From Hydractinia symbiolongicarpus (taxonomy: Eukaryota > Cnidaria > Hydrozoa > Anthoathecata > Hydractiniidae): a stretch of DNA of 64,000 nucleotides. Under the pieces are notes generated by a model. The model was not told the origin of the DNA and made no database searches. It worked only from the letters and a program-made list of their open reading frames with translations. Location of the stretch: contig NC_079882.1 in the NCBI RefSeq assembly GCF_029227915.1, positions 5,022,001-5,086,000 of the forward strand, given 5' to 3'. Within the stretch, counting starts at the first letter, position 1. Every line of letters starts with the position of its first letter. Positions 39,046 through 51,314 of the stretch are shown one piece after another. The translations under genes and the position numbers were made by a program.

Positions 39046-39149
39046 ATGCTTTCACCTCCAAAAAAACTAGCCCATATTGAATCACAACCAAGTGGAATTG
39101 AACCACAAAGTGCGAGATTTATAGCCACCGAACTATGGCACCATAAAGG
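39046..39149 (-). mobile_element. tRNA-derived SINE head, 3'-truncated copy
   Basis: Read on the minus strand: TATGGTGCCATAGTTCGGTGG (box A), then TGTGGTTCAATTCCACTTGG (box B), then GATTCAATATGGGCTAG. The last stretch matches the junction between tRNA head and body of the 20.9-kb SINE. The body is missing. Confidence 0.6.
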
Positions 39150-39160
39150 TTTATACAGTA

Positions 39161-40615
39161 CAGTCCAAATGTAAGCGTACACATACGTTCAACTTGCAAA
39201 AATAATTGCTTTCATTCAAAAAACAACAGGATCGGGAGTTCCTTTCAAATTGCACAAAAATAATTGCTTCGTGTTAAAAACAAAAGCATAGCAAGAAACA
39301 TTGTTTATAAACAATACTCTGCGCGAGAAAAAATCAAATGCAAAGGCCATTGAATTTTTACTTTTTTAACAACGAAACTAATTATAGTAACGTGATTTTT
39401 ATCTCGATATATACACAAACACTTTTAAAAAACAACAAATCCAATGATCTAAATATTAAAAAAAACTAATGCTACTTTAAAACATTTAGTAATATTTCTT
39501 TATAGTCGAAACATGTTTTATAACATGCGAAATGTTTAAAAGTTCTTTTTATAAAAAGCAATGTTTAGCAACACAAACGGAAAAACCCTAAGTTTGGGAC
39601 TTATCCCTTCGCGATAAGGCCAAAACAAATTAAATTTTAACACCAAAGAAAGAAAAAATCTAACTTTAGACGTTCTGGAAAGATCAAAACATCGTAAGAA
39701 CATTTTGTTTTAAATTTTAATACCGAAGAGAGAGTCAAAATTTTTAAAAACGATCGAAAAAAACCTTTTCTATAGCGATTTTGCGTTTTTAAACTTCTAA
39801 AATGCGATCTAAAAAAAAAATTCTATCGTCGTTTTTCATTTTTAAACTTTTAAAATGCGATCTAAAAAACATTTCTAGCGCCGTTTTTTGTTCTTAAACT
39901 TCTAAAACGCGATCTAAAAATGCTTTTCTATCAAAATTGAAGTTTCAATCTTTGTTAAAATATAATAATTTCTATCGCTTAAAAGCTTTATTTAACCTGC
40001 GCAACCAACAATGCCTTCTCACTAGTTTATTTAGTTTCCATGCAAATCTTTTATTTGCGTGGAAAGGTTTTTTTTATTGATACAGTTGATAACATTTTAA
40101 ATACTTAAAACACTATCTAACGAAGCTTTCCTATCGCTGTTCTTCGTTCTTTAACTTTCTAACATTTTTATTGCCGCTCTTTGTTATTAAACTTTTAAAA
40201 TGCAATCTAAAAAAACGTTTCTGTCGCCGTTTTTCGTTTTTAAACTTTAAAAATGTGATCTAAAAAAGCTTTTCTATTAAAATTAAAGTTTCAATCTTTG
40301 TTAAAATATAATTTCTATCGCTTAAAAGCTTTATTAAACCCGCGCAACCAACAATGCCTTCTCGCTAGTTTATTTAGTTTCCACGCAAAACTTTTATTTA
40401 ATAAAACTATTAAACAATGGCTCTTCGTGTCACATTGATAGAGTTGATAACAATTGCAATTATGCTATTGGGAATAGTTATGTTAACACTATTTAACAAT
40501 AGTTACGAGCAGTTATAATAAGCAATTTTCTCTTCAATAATCTTTTGTTTATTACGTTCAAGTTAATGAAAAAGGTGTGAAACTTGAGCGTATGCGAACG
40601 CTTACATCTGGACTG
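39161..40615. mobile_element. 1.45-kb TA-flanked TIR element with internal satellites
   Basis: The left end is CAGTCCAAATGTAAGCGTAC and the right end, reverse-complemented, is CAGTCCAGATGTAAGCGTTC. Similarity extends about 35 bases, and TA flanks both sides. The CAGT start and TA site fit the Tc1/mariner-pogo group. Inside, units of about 55 bp built on GCGATCTAAAAA, TTCTATCG, CGTTTTT and AAACTTCTAAAA repeat several times from 39770 to 39920. A longer direct repeat (39903-40050 and 40250-40395, containing GCGCAACCAACAATGCCTTC) follows. There is no transposase, so it is non-autonomous. Confidence 0.7.
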
Positions 40616-43448
40616 TACTGCAGGTTTAGTTTTTTTAGGCATACTTTCAAATTTCATTTAAAGGTCTTCTTGGTGGTCTCAATAGTGTGCATTAAAGCAA
40701 GACATATAGTTTCTGAAAATTTTGCGATGAAAGTGTATCTTACTTATCACAACAATATGGAATGGGTTCAAGCAATATGGTTGGCGTTTTTTAAAAAACA
40801 AGTTGATTTATGAAATTGGTCAAACAGGGTGCCAACTAGTAAAAGCGTCGTATATGTGAGGGCAGCCGCGGGCATTTGTTCAGGGTTTTTTCAAGGTTTT
40901 CGTCTGTAAGTGCCCGGAGAAGCGTGGGCCCCTCTGAAACCGCCTGAAATGCAATGCGCACAAGCTCATTGTTCTCATTTAAATTTTGTTGAGAAGGAAG
41001 GTGCTATTTTGTCGTTGTACTCTCAGTTTATTATTTGTGGTTATTACAGCTATTTATCGAATAAATGATATAAAAAACAGTTTCTCTCAGAACTCTTCCT
41101 CAACCATTTCTCACAAGAATAATTTATGCATGGTAATAAATGTTTTAAAAAATGTTGTTTCGAGTTGATTCGGGTTTCTCTGGGTGAAATTTTAACTTTT
41201 TTTTAAAACGCTGGAAGTAGGCTGACAGCCCCATGATATTTGTGGCGTTTCTGGCGAGTCAGCACACTCATATTGGTCATTGACGAAAAAACAGACAATT
41301 TTTGTCTAAGATATTTCCAGGAGAAATCCAATGAAGAATTTAATGTGGCAACCCTGGCCCTATTTAGGTATTTATCTTCAAATTAAGGAACAATCTACTG
41401 ACGACCACATTATTGTATTTTTGAGCTTGGATGATGACCAGTATACCGGTATAAAATGACTGCTTTGGCAGAGAACTGAAGAGTCTTCAGCAGAGAGAAA
41501 GGTGAAGACAGATTTGATAAAAAATACTGTTCGTTTCTAGCTTTCCATCAATTTAAAGACATTCTCAATATGGACGATAAAAAGGGACAGGGAAGAGAAG
41601 GGTTTAAACGTTAGCGTCAAAAGCATCATGAGACAAGTCGATCTGTTTTGTGGTGCGTCGCCCCTTATTACCTTTCCAGAAATCTAGTTTGAATTTCAAT
41701 AACTGCAGTTTTCCTACACGGTCTTGAAGAAATTGTTAGCTAACGAAACTAGAAATTTTAAGCATCGACCCCACATCACATCGCTGTTATGCTGCCATGT
41801 TAGGTTTATGGTATGAGCAAAATCAAGACCTGTGATCCACAGCCGGTTGAGTTGTTCAAGAGTGGCGCCGTAGATTAGTGTGGCGCCGTAGATTAGTGGT
41901 TATAGCTCTCGTACTCTGCGATTCAAATTGAGCGAGTGAATGTTACCATAGCCCCGGGTCAATCCAAGCCATGTGAGGGAAGTTGGGGAGATGGCACATT
42001 GTGTGGGCCGTTGGATGTTGCCGGGAGTTGTCTAGTAGAGCGCGATTGGGTCTGCGTAGCTCAAAAAGAGCATTAAATTCTCTAGGACTCTCCATCTAAG
42101 CCTTGGCCCCTCCTAGAAGTAATAGACAGGGTATATCTATCCCTCGAGATTTGTGAAGCTAGCCATTTAAATATACACATCTAAAAAAGTGGACCGAAAA
42201 CTGTACGGTTGTTTAGCTAAAAAACCAACATCGTCTCCAGAGATATATCCTTCCAAATGACGTTGCATTTTGTGAGATTACATTGGCACGCAGTTGCTTT
42301 GACGAATGTTGTGAAAATGATGTGTACTTATTCAATTACAGACGAAACATCGGACGGTTTCTTAACTTGTAGACTTGTTCGATAAAAGATCAGACCACTT
42401 AAGCTTCCACCTATGTGTGTATGTGGAAGTAGTGGACTCGTTTACTCCTTAACGAAGTATGTAAAGATGTGAGACGTGAGCCAACAATGATTATAAAGAA
42501 AGAGAACAGATGCAACATCGCAGTGTACCAGTCAAGAAGCGCAACTTGACATCAGTGCTACTGGCTTTTAAGCCACTGGCCTAGCCTTTTTTGATGTACA
42601 GGTTTTTGACCTAAACGCTCAAAGATATGCAGGATTGCCAATAGTATTCGCGGCAAATAGTGGAATTAGTCAAGAAGGCATGCGGTTTTCCAAACGTCTT
42701 TCCTAAATGAAAAGCAGAAAAGAGGGACATAACAAGCGACAAGTTTATAGTTAGATCAACTTTTTTGTGTGTAAGAGGTTCCAGAACATTAAACATTGAA
42801 CATTCTTTAAATGATATCGAATTATCAAATGCTATCTCGGATATTCGGAGTAGTATTTGATTAGTTCTCATTTATCAATTTAGGATAAACTTATTTGACA
42901 TCATGTCAAATTTTAATATTTTTTTATCCTACCACGTATAATATTTTGTCATATTTTGTAAATTAAAATTAATATTTGCCGGCAAATCTGTATTGCACAT
43001 ATTTATCATGGAAAAAATCCTTACTTAAAAAGCCCTGGGGATAAAGTTGCATTACTGTTTGCACTACGATTTGTTTTATGTGATTTTCTAATTCGAATTT
43101 TGTGGACAAAATTAAAATTCGCCTTAACAAATTAGTCTTTTCAAGTTCTGCATTTGGTGTAAATCAGACCAGAGAAGTAAGCTTTTTCATTCGAGCTAAC
43201 GCCTAAATTTGTGATGAAAAGAACTGATTAGATACAGATTGTGCGCCATTATATTTCCAAATATCTAGCCAGGAATCAGAAAAAAAAAGAAAAGAATTTG
43301 ACTATTGTGTGCACGATTCTTTTTTTTAAATGCTTATACAAAATCTTTAAAGGAACATATACAGGGAAATGTGGGTAACCTATTTTAAATAACACATCTG
43401 ATGAAAAGTATATGTACAGCGAAATTGTCTTTACAGAAGCTCTTTAGT
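40616..43448. other. Intergenic, no gene seen apart from a SINE
   Basis: I find no recognisable exon between the TIR element and the 3' end of the unrecognised minus-strand gene. Short frames at 40577-40813, 40986-41168 and 42611-42871 lack motifs and splice context. The only identified item is the SINE copy at 41862-42183. Confidence 0.4.
41862..42183 (+). mobile_element. tRNA-derived SINE with duplicated 5' end
   Basis: The first 20 bases (GTGGCGCCGTAGATTAGTG) are present twice in tandem at 41862-41899. Box A is intact in the second copy, but the region around box B is deleted (CTCTGCGATTCAAATTGAGCG). The body closely matches the 20.9-kb copy through CTAGGACTCTCCATCTAAGCC and ends near ATATACACATCTA. 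Loss of box B means it cannot be transcribed by pol III on its own. Confidence 0.75.
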
Positions 43449-45459
43449 TTAACCCAAAAGCAAATTGGTATTGTGATATGGTCTTCCAGGCCAATGTTTC
43501 TTCAAACCTAAATCCCTGTAAGTATTTAGCTGTGGATAATACATAACAGGCTCTTTTTTTTCTTCGATACTTCTGTGTGTTTCAGATTGTTGCTTGTTGT
43601 TACCCTCAGACCGGTCAGTCTCAATATCAAGCTGTTGAATGTCATCTTTGCTTTGAAGATTGGCGCTAAATTTAAGCCTTTCATCTGAGTTTTGTTTACG
43701 CAGCTGACCTTGTGTTGATGGTCGACGTCCTAGTGCTTGTGAGCCAGGACGGCTTTGTCGTGTACCTGGGCGACTATATGTTCCTTGTTGTACTGGGAAA
43801 ATGACAGTACCAAATACTCCAGATCTGTTAACTGGATTAAAGGTAGCTTCCCTAGGAGATTCCTGTGCCTTGTTATGATATTTTTCACGATACTGTTGAG
43901 CTTTTGAAAGCATTGTTTTAGGTCTTGGTTGACCACGTACTATATTAAAGACACCAGTGTTGTTCCCAAAGCCATCAGTTTGTTGCGGATAAAAGGACCC
44001 ATACGTTATACTTGTTCGTGGCCGTAGCGGTGGGCGTTGTGGTTGATTTGAGCTACTGCTTCTGCGGCCACCATTGCTTGACCCAAGTCTACTGCCTTTA
44101 CGCCCTCCATTATTCGAAACTGGTCTGCTATTACTATTTGAGTTTTGTCCTGATCTAGTAGAAGAAGGACGACTGTCGGATCGGGATGCACTTGTTCGTC
44201 GTCGCGGGCTATTTCGCGTTTGCACGTCATCAGTACGCTTCTTTTCTTCACTGAGATGTGCCAAAAGATTTTTAGCGATAGCAATTTCTAAGTGTAAAAA
44301 ACAGTAATTCTTGTTAAAATAAGTAAAAAGTTTTGAAAAAGGTGTTTAGCAGAGATTCACAACTTTTTACCTTGTCCGGGAAAAAACATGGGGAAATTGT
44401 CTAATTTTGAGGGTAACTACAGACCATTTTTATATAAACTAAAGATCTTCGCTGAATATACAACAATTTTTTTTTTCTAAACAATTGGTCCTTTTTTTTC
44501 TTTATCTAGAACTTAACTTTAGTTGGGGAAAGTAACTAATTTTATATATTGTTGTCTAAAATTTCCCCAAACATAAACCTCAGTTGAGGCAGCTTTGAAA
44601 CGAGGGTACAGTCTAATTCGCCAGATTAAACTGTTTCATTATTTTTCTATTTTACCTTTATCTTCAGCAGTGTTCAACCAATCTTTAATCACAGGTACAG
44701 CTTCAGGTCTAATAACATTTTTAGCTTCCTAAAGAAAGAAGTAGGGAGACTTTAGATTGATGTAATTAAGAAAGATTAATTTTTGCATGTGATTTTTGAG
44801 TTTTTTCGCGCGTGGATTTATTCCCTTACGAAGGCAAACAAATAAGTTGTTTTAAACGTCGTGCGGAAATATTTTCTAAAATTCTAGATACATTTACAAC
44901 AAGGTAACGTGAATAAAATTTTATTACCTGTATTGGAAATGTTTCCCTATTCCATTCATTGAGCATGCGCGTAATAATCAGTTTGTCTAGAAAAAGGTAA
45001 ACAAATGAAAAGAAAGCAAAGTTATAATTGCAGTTACAACAATGCAGTGAGCATCTATATTTTTAAAAGCCATCCTTACTTAAGCCTACTCGCTTACAGT
45101 ACAACCCTCTTTGTTATCATGTCGTTGCCTGTGTGAGAAATCTACTTGGAGAATTCTGAGATTACCCCCAACACACAAAAATACGCTACTTTTAAGGACG
45201 ATGAGACAGATAAAAATATAATACAATCAAGAATAACCTTCGAAAGGTGCTTGGTCAATGTAGTTATTTGCAACTTCACGAGAGCGTGGAGATGAAATAA
45301 TACGAGGTAAGACCTAAAAAAAAAATTCGTGTTAGAAAAAAAACAAAAGAGTGAAAAGAGTAAAAGAAAAATATAAGCATATATATATAGTTTTCTTACA
45401 GCTTCGTGATTTTGAAATTCCTGCTGTTGCTGTTGATTCTCATTCGGTAATTTATACAT
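43449..45459 (-). CDS. Unrecognised 368-aa protein, 5 exons; helical N-terminus, Ser/Arg-rich middle
   Basis: Exons: 45459-45400, 45313-45238, 44986-44928, 44728-44656 and 44287-43449, total 1107 nt. Phases agree and junctions are GT-AG; the second donor (GAAG|GTTATT) is weak. The start is MYKLPNENQQQQQ. Residues 20-110 look helical (RIISSPRSREVANNYIDQAP, LIITRMLNEWNRETFP, PVIKDWLNTAEDKEIAIAKN). Residues 115-180 are a Ser/Arg/Asn-rich low-complexity stretch. The C-terminal half has two similar GVF motifs (NNTGVFNIV and NRSGVFGTVIFP) and ends LKKHWPGRPYHNTNLLLG. The helical segment faintly recalls the C-terminal region of the SPATIAL/TBATA family, but I cannot support that assignment. A shortened paralogue lies at 49064-49577. 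Confidence 0.7.
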
Positions 45460-46031
45460 TGCTGCGATAATATCCTTCTCCAAGTTCTTCTTGTAGCTCA
45501 CTTTCCTTTGATTAATCTTGCTATGTTTTCTTCATCAAAAAATCCTCTACTTTTATAGACTACTGTTTTTATTATGGATACAATTCAAATATTTTTTCGT
45601 TTCTATGATCCCATAAATATTATGGGTTTTAAATAGTTGCAAATAACTCGATTCATTTCTAAATAATTTATTTTCTTTGTATCAAATTAGTTGCGCGTCA
45701 CTAATTATACAGAAATAAATTAATAATCAATTTACTTACTCAAAGAAAGCGTTTAAAGTCACGTTCTATCGTAATGCGCAAAACAACTTTCTCTCAAGAC
45801 TTTCTTTTAGACAGTGATCGCCAAATGATAAACAAGAGCCTAAACGAAGCTAAAACGAAGTGGTGCAAATGTATTTTTAGCAAACAATGGTCCCAATTGC
45901 ATTACCTTTTTTAAAATAGCTTTGTTTCATATGCTCTTTAGATTCTCGCAATCAGAGAATGAAGTACTAAAGAAAGGGTATTGCCTATATACCTGGTTCC
46001 TTTTTTCGCAACACAGCGATATTTAAGCAGG

Positions 46032-46136
46032 GTACAACTCAACCTCGTCCCCAGGGTCTTGTGTGGCCCCCTGAGCCGTTATTACGGAGTCGCCGCTATC
46101 AACTTCATCAACAAAGCAAAATACCCTGGAAACATT
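46032..46136. repeat. MITE end of the CAACCTCGTCCCCAGGG family
   Basis: CAACCTCGTCCCCAGGGT at the left and an inverted ACCCTGG near 46127 suggest a very short TIR element. Related ends occur at 22261-22300, 53930-54020 and 56345-56570, so this is a dispersed family. Confidence 0.4.
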
Positions 46137-46849
46137 TTACCATATTTTATGACATGACAGGTAGGATGATGGACAACAATATTACTGCTAAAGCTCATCG
46201 ATCTATAGAAACAGTTGGTGTAAGGAACAACATTGAGTTTTCCAAAAATCTGTAGTACTTAGAACTCAGAAATTTTTTTGTTCTGTTTATTTTTTGCCGT
46301 ATTTCTACGCCTTCTGTATATTAACAATGTGGCGAGTGTTAAAAATATTGTGTTCAGCATTTTATCGTGGACTCTTAAATTCACGTGCCTTCTTATATAT
46401 ACGGTATATTTTTATTTTTATGCTCGGTCACAGTCCTCCAGCGATCTAAGTGATTTTCATGGTCTACACCGAGCCCGAGGCGGTACATTCGTTCATCAAA
46501 CACGCGTACAAAGTATTGCGTGTTGCGTTCTTTTTTTATCAAATTTTTGCGTTTTTAAAATCGTAAATGCTTTTGAAATCTATTTGATTAGAACAATTTT
46601 TTCCAATATAATTTTGAGGTTTTCTATTTCTTGATGTGGTTATTTCACAGAACATTCAAATCGGCAGGAGGTAGAATAAAATATTTTTACTCAAGCTATT
46701 TGCGAAAAGAAGTTAAATATTTAAAATGCTACACATGTATCACCGCCATCCAACATTCATTTAAAAACTTGAATTATCCATGAGCACTGTGCAAGGTCTG
46801 GGTACGAGATTAATTTGTACTTAGTATGAACCAGCCCTCGTTTTAAATA

Positions 46850-47302
46850 CAGTAGCTAGATGTCCGTTAATTCGAACACGCGCAAACGTTTAAAGGTTTT
46901 ATGCTAATAGAACTTTATTACACCTTTTTACAAAAATCTTTTAGCATTGTTTACTTCGCGATGGGCAAGGCCTCCAAATTCCTTGTAAACTTAATTTTAA
47001 TGGAAATGCCAGTTTAATTGATAAATTGTAAGAAATTTACCATTGATGCTTAAAACGAAAACGATCTTCTTATTTTCCCATAAGATTTTTTTGATTGATA
47101 CACAAAAGTTCGAATTAACGAGCATAATGTAGCCTTGGGACAAAAAAAATGTTTGAAATAGCGAAATATTCGAAATAGCGGAGTTCAAATTAAGCAGCTC
47201 AAAATATAAGACTATTAAAACAAACTCAAGGGACTTAGCAAATTGTTTGAAATAACAGAAAGTTCGAATTAAGCGGCATTCGAATTAAAGGACGTCTGCT
47301 GT
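46850..47302. mobile_element. pogo/Tigger-like MITE, about 450 bp
   Basis: The left end is CAGTAGCTAGATGTCCGTTA and the right end, reverse-complemented, is CAGCAGACGTCCTTTAATTC. They agree on CAGYAG...GTCC.TTAATTCG with a 4-base insertion on the left. TA flanks the left end, and the right flank has mutated to TG. The interior repeats GTTCGAATTAA(G/C) several times, as in pogo-type MITEs. There is no transposase. Confidence 0.55.
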
Positions 47303-47884
47303 GCGATGATGATGAAACAGTTTTATAAGCAATGTGATTCCGACCTTGTACGTTAGTTGCTAAAGAAGACTTAAAATTGATCTCAATGTTGCATGCATCT
47401 TCTAAGAAACCATACTTAAAAGAAATCGAAAAATATTTTCAAGACCAAAACAAAACTTCTAAATTATCTCCAGCAACAAAATACATTATTGGGTTTAAAA
47501 TCAAGAAAATAATTTGTTGCTTGTATTGAATATTACCTATCTAAATAATTGAAAACATTAAAAATAAAAAAATCATCTAGCTAAACACTTTCAAGCTTTA
47601 TACAAAAAATCCATCAATAATGAAAAATAGCCTGGAGGCGAGGGTGATTAAATATGTGAACGCCCCACTGAAATAAAACCGCAAATGAATGAAGAAAAAT
47701 GCGAAGGGAGTGATCACATATAGTTGTATAGAGTAAACAAAAAATTAAAACAGACCGATGACCCTCCTCCAAAAATTAGCCAGGTTGAATAGATGAAGCA
47801 AATATGACAGTGAATTGGAAAAGATTTCTCATGCTGAATGCTAAGCAAAAAGGATCGATTCACACTTTTATAGTCTGTGGCATG

Positions 47885-47951
47885 AATCAACCGAGAAATA
47901 AACCCACGACCTAACGCACTGGAGGCAAATGCTCTACCACAAGGCCACCAG
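47885..47951 (-). repeat. tRNA-like sequence (tRNA-Gly-like SINE head)
   Basis: On the minus strand, GGTGGCCTTGTGGTAGAGCA, then TTTGCCTCCAG and GTCGTGGGTTTATTTCTCGG, follow a tRNA layout (box A, anticodon-arm-like region, degraded box B). Box B has lost the conserved TTCGA, so a functional tRNA is unlikely. Confidence 0.45.
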
Positions 47952-49063
47952 TCCCTAAATTCCCTAAATTTGTCTAAACTGTGATTATAAAACCGATTTT
48001 GGAGTTTAGCTCGGTTGTTGTTGTTGTTGTTGTATTTTTATGAAGCAACTATCGTAAAGAAAGAAACCAACGCCCTAATATCCATATAATTGAAGATTTT
48101 GTACGTTAATTTTATTCAGCGTCGCTCACATTGACGTAGTGTCATTTATTATCGTTAAAAAATGTAAAAAAAGTAGGCAAAGAAAATGTCGGCAAAAAAA
48201 ACCGGCAAAAAATTAAATTAATGACACAATTTTTAATCACCTTTTACCGACTAAATTTTTTAATGTAGTCACTTTTTGCTGACTAATTTCTTAGTCAAAA
48301 ATGACCATAAAAGGTTGAGTTTTCAATGTTTTCAGCAGCAGAAGGATAATAAAAACAAATTAGTAAATCCCAATGAATTTTTTTCTTTTTGTCTCATTTG
48401 AATTTTTTCTCTGTTTTGGTTTTCAACTTTTTTTTCTGCTCTCTTCTTCTGCTACTCTTACTCCTTTCCAATAATTAATTCAAAATAAGTTTAAAAAATC
48501 AGCAAAATTGGAGGTCACTTTTCCCTGACTTTTTTCCCAATAAGGTATATAAGAAAATCTGTTTCTCCAGAAATACTGACGCTTATGGGATTATATTTAG
48601 TACATATATGTAAGATATTGGATTAAAAAAAAGAAGCGAGGTAAGGAAACAATATAATGACGTCAATTAGATCAGAAATGACGTCATTTAAGCTGGATAA
48701 ATATTTCCTTTAAATCTGGTCTGTATATCCCTAGTACCCATATGACCTCAAGAGCTCCTTGGTAAGCACCTAATGACAAGCATACATGTAGTAATATATA
48801 TTTGAATAGTAAATAAAACATTTTACAATACTCACAAAGTAAAAACTTATTCCCGTACTAAAAAATACAATCCCTCCCCCCCGCAAAGCATAAATTTCGA
48901 TCGCAAGCCCCGATAAAAGTAAAAAAAGTCGAAAAATTCAGCACTTAATCACGTGCAATATATGCCTAGTTAAACAGCACCTCCAGGTATAGGGTTAAAC
49001 AGCGGTAGGTATACGAAAATTAATTTCATTACATTAAAAAGATATGGTAAATATTATCTTAGT

Positions 49064-49577
49064 TTATCTTTTAGTTTTAAGGCAATTATCGTAAACACTA
49101 GATACAAGAACGTACGCATGTATACTTTCTTTGTCGTATAAACCCTTCTTCAGAAGACTGGTACAAAGAGAACGTATGTGTATGTTTGGCTTTTGTATAT
49201 CTGTACATTTTTTTTCTTCAGCGAGATGCGCCAAAAATTCATTAGCGGTTGTGGTTTCTAAATTTAAGAAGCAATATGAAGATTTTTTTTAAATAAAGTT
49301 GATCATGTACTGTTTTATATCGTATCAAACCGGATAAATATATTATATCACAAGCTCTTACTTTCCAAAGGTACTTGATCAATACAACGGCTGGTTACTT
49401 CGCGAAAGCGAGGAGATGAAAAAGTATGAGGAGAGATCTAAAAAAAGAAGTAATGTTGTCAATATCAAAAAAAAAATTCAATTACTGGAGAAATGCAATT
49501 CGAAAACAAGTTCTCACGGTTTCGTTACTTTTATATTCTTGATGTTTTTGGCCATTTTCGTTTGATGACTTATACAT
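49064..49577 (-). CDS. Shortened in-frame paralogue of the 43.4-45.5 kb gene
   Basis: Exons 49577-49518 (60 nt), 49437-49362 (76 nt) and 49257-49064 (194 nt) give 109 aa with consistent phases and GT-AG junctions. Exons 1 and 2 have the same lengths and phases as exons 1 and 2 of the neighbour. Sequences align: MYKSSNENGQKHQEY against MYKLPNENQQQQQEF, and SSPRFREVTSRCIDQVP against SSPRSREVANNYIDQAP. The third exon starts like exon 5 of the neighbour (NEFLAHLAEEKKCTD against KNLLAHLSEEKKRTD) and then diverges to its own stop. The equivalents of exons 3 and 4 (59 + 73 = 132 nt) are missing, which keeps the frame. It could be a live short gene or a young pseudogene. Confidence 0.6.
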
Positions 49578-51314
49578 CGTTCTGTATTCTTTCTCTTAAA
49601 ATTTCTGTCTTTTGCGATCTTCAAACACTATCTTACTTTTTGACTTTTTAAAAATATAGGTTACTTTATGGTTTTAAATAGTTTTAAATTGGTCAAAAAA
49701 CTAAATTCGTTAGTTAATAATTCATTTCTTTATGTCAAACTGTTCTCCCATCACTATTCAAAAGTTTAATAATTAAGCAAGTAAGAAAACTATGCAGCCA
49801 AGTTTTCATCATGTCCTTTATTTCACGGGCATGCGCATACTAAGTTTACTTTAGATATCTCCATCTTCTTCTTTTTACCAGGACAGAGATGACCAAAACA
49901 AGTCGATGACGAGTCTATTGTGGAAAAAAATGACCTAAGAAATAATTAGGACATGAGAAACATTGATAACAGTCGTGTGTTGTATTTTATACGTAGCTGA
50001 AGTTTTTATACCTGTACTAATATTCTTTTAATAAATAAATATTGCACGGTTGTTTTCTGCCCAAATAGTGATCCATGAAAAAATGAAAAATAACTGACCT
50101 GACATTAAGGATTCTTTTTCGATATGTTTGTTGACCATTTTTTTAATAATATTTTGTTTTAACAGAATGAATATCAGAAAATCAGAGCTCTTTGAGACAG
50201 AGGTTTCAAAAAACTTTGGCGACGAGAATGGCCTGAACATTTATTTAGCAATATCGTAATTTTAGGAAGGTTTTTAACAATAGCCAGTGTGAAGTCGTCA
50301 CACTTTAATCTTTTACTGCTCGACTCAAGCTCACCACTTAAATCCTTTTTATACTTTTTTGCATTAAATATCAGAAAAGTACAGACCCCTGGGTTAATGA
50401 CGCAATTGAAATTCGAATAAGGTGAATGCAAGGCACTAAAGCGCACTCAGAAGCCTTTGGGTTAAACATTGAACCTACTTTTTAACAGAGCTAATGTGCG
50501 TAGGAAGCATAACCAGGGGATAAAATACACGCAGAGAAAAAAAAACTTTACTATTATATAGTATAGGGCAAGGTAAAAGCACATAGAGATTCTGCCCACT
50601 CACATGTGTATGTGTACAGCGCCACAATACCCGGACTCATCGATGGCAACAATCAAAATTCGTGTTTGTCTCTTGGTTTTTGAATTTGTCGATGCAAACT
50701 TTATAATGTTTTTCCGAAACAGAGAAAGTTCGAGATAAAGAGTATAGGAGAGAAAATCCAGCAAAGTTCGGGATAAGGAGGGTTTACTGTATTTTTAACC
50801 ATTGCTGACTAAAAAATATTTTTTTGTTTTTTACACACAAAAAGAATTTACAAACTCCTTTACGTAATATATAATCATTAAAGTTAAGTATTTTTTAACT
50901 GTCACTTTCCTCCTTGCGTGCTTATACACATGCAGAATCCGTAAGACAGAATCGACCGCACAAGTATTTCAGCATGCATGCCAATTTTTGTCCACTAAAA
51001 TGAACCTGGTTTACTCAGGGCTTTAGTTGCTTTTATGTTATCGGTAAAGGTCCTTATAAACGAGTTGAAAAAAAAACATAAAAATACTGACATTTCTTTC
51101 TGCTGAGCGAACATTTAATTAAAATACATTTATAAATTTCTGATGGAGTGCGCAGTGTGCATATAGTCAGATTTTTATAAAATTAACGTCCAATTTTTAA
51201 CATATTTTCCGCCAAGCGATTAAATTCGACAAATAACCATTCAGTTTCGAGATTTCCTGTTGGACTGGTATGCAAATGTTTTAATAACAACGTTCAACAT
51301 CTTTGCGCACGTAA
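49578..51314. other. Intergenic, no gene seen
   Basis: Mostly AT-rich filler. A minus-strand frame at 50174-50446 contains GELESSSKRLKCDDFTLAIV and is ATG-less or weakly supported; I do not recognise it. A solitary pogo-type terminus lies at 50755-50789. Confidence 0.4.
50755..50789 (-). repeat. Solitary pogo-type transposon terminus
   Basis: On the minus strand it starts at TA and reads CAGTAAACCCTCCTTATCCC, then GAACTTTGCTGG, followed by a related AAAGTTCGAGATAAAGAG repeat on the plus strand just inside. The partner end was not found, so this is a truncated element. Confidence 0.45.

Larger units (their letters stand above)
45460..49063. other. Intergenic between two paralogous copies
   Basis: No exon was recognised here. 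The stretch includes a MITE-like end at 46032 (CAACCTCGTCCCCAGGGT), the TIR element at 46850-47302, a tRNA-like head at 47885-47951 and a GTT microsatellite at 48015-48032. AT-rich filler at 48180-48310 carries GTCGGCAAAAAA and TAGTCACTTTTTGC motifs. The same motifs reappear at 61920-62100, so they belong to a dispersed repeat. Confidence 0.45.

Noticed and set aside
44006-44307. Additional frames overlapping the last exon of the unrecognised gene
   Set aside because: They are shadows of the Ser/Arg-rich exon in other frames; only the 43449-44287 frame joins the upstream exons in phase.
45142-45501. 119-residue minus-strand frame as a separate gene
   Set aside because: Only its first part is the first exon of the five-exon gene; the rest is intron, and the apparent first codon is GTG, not ATG.
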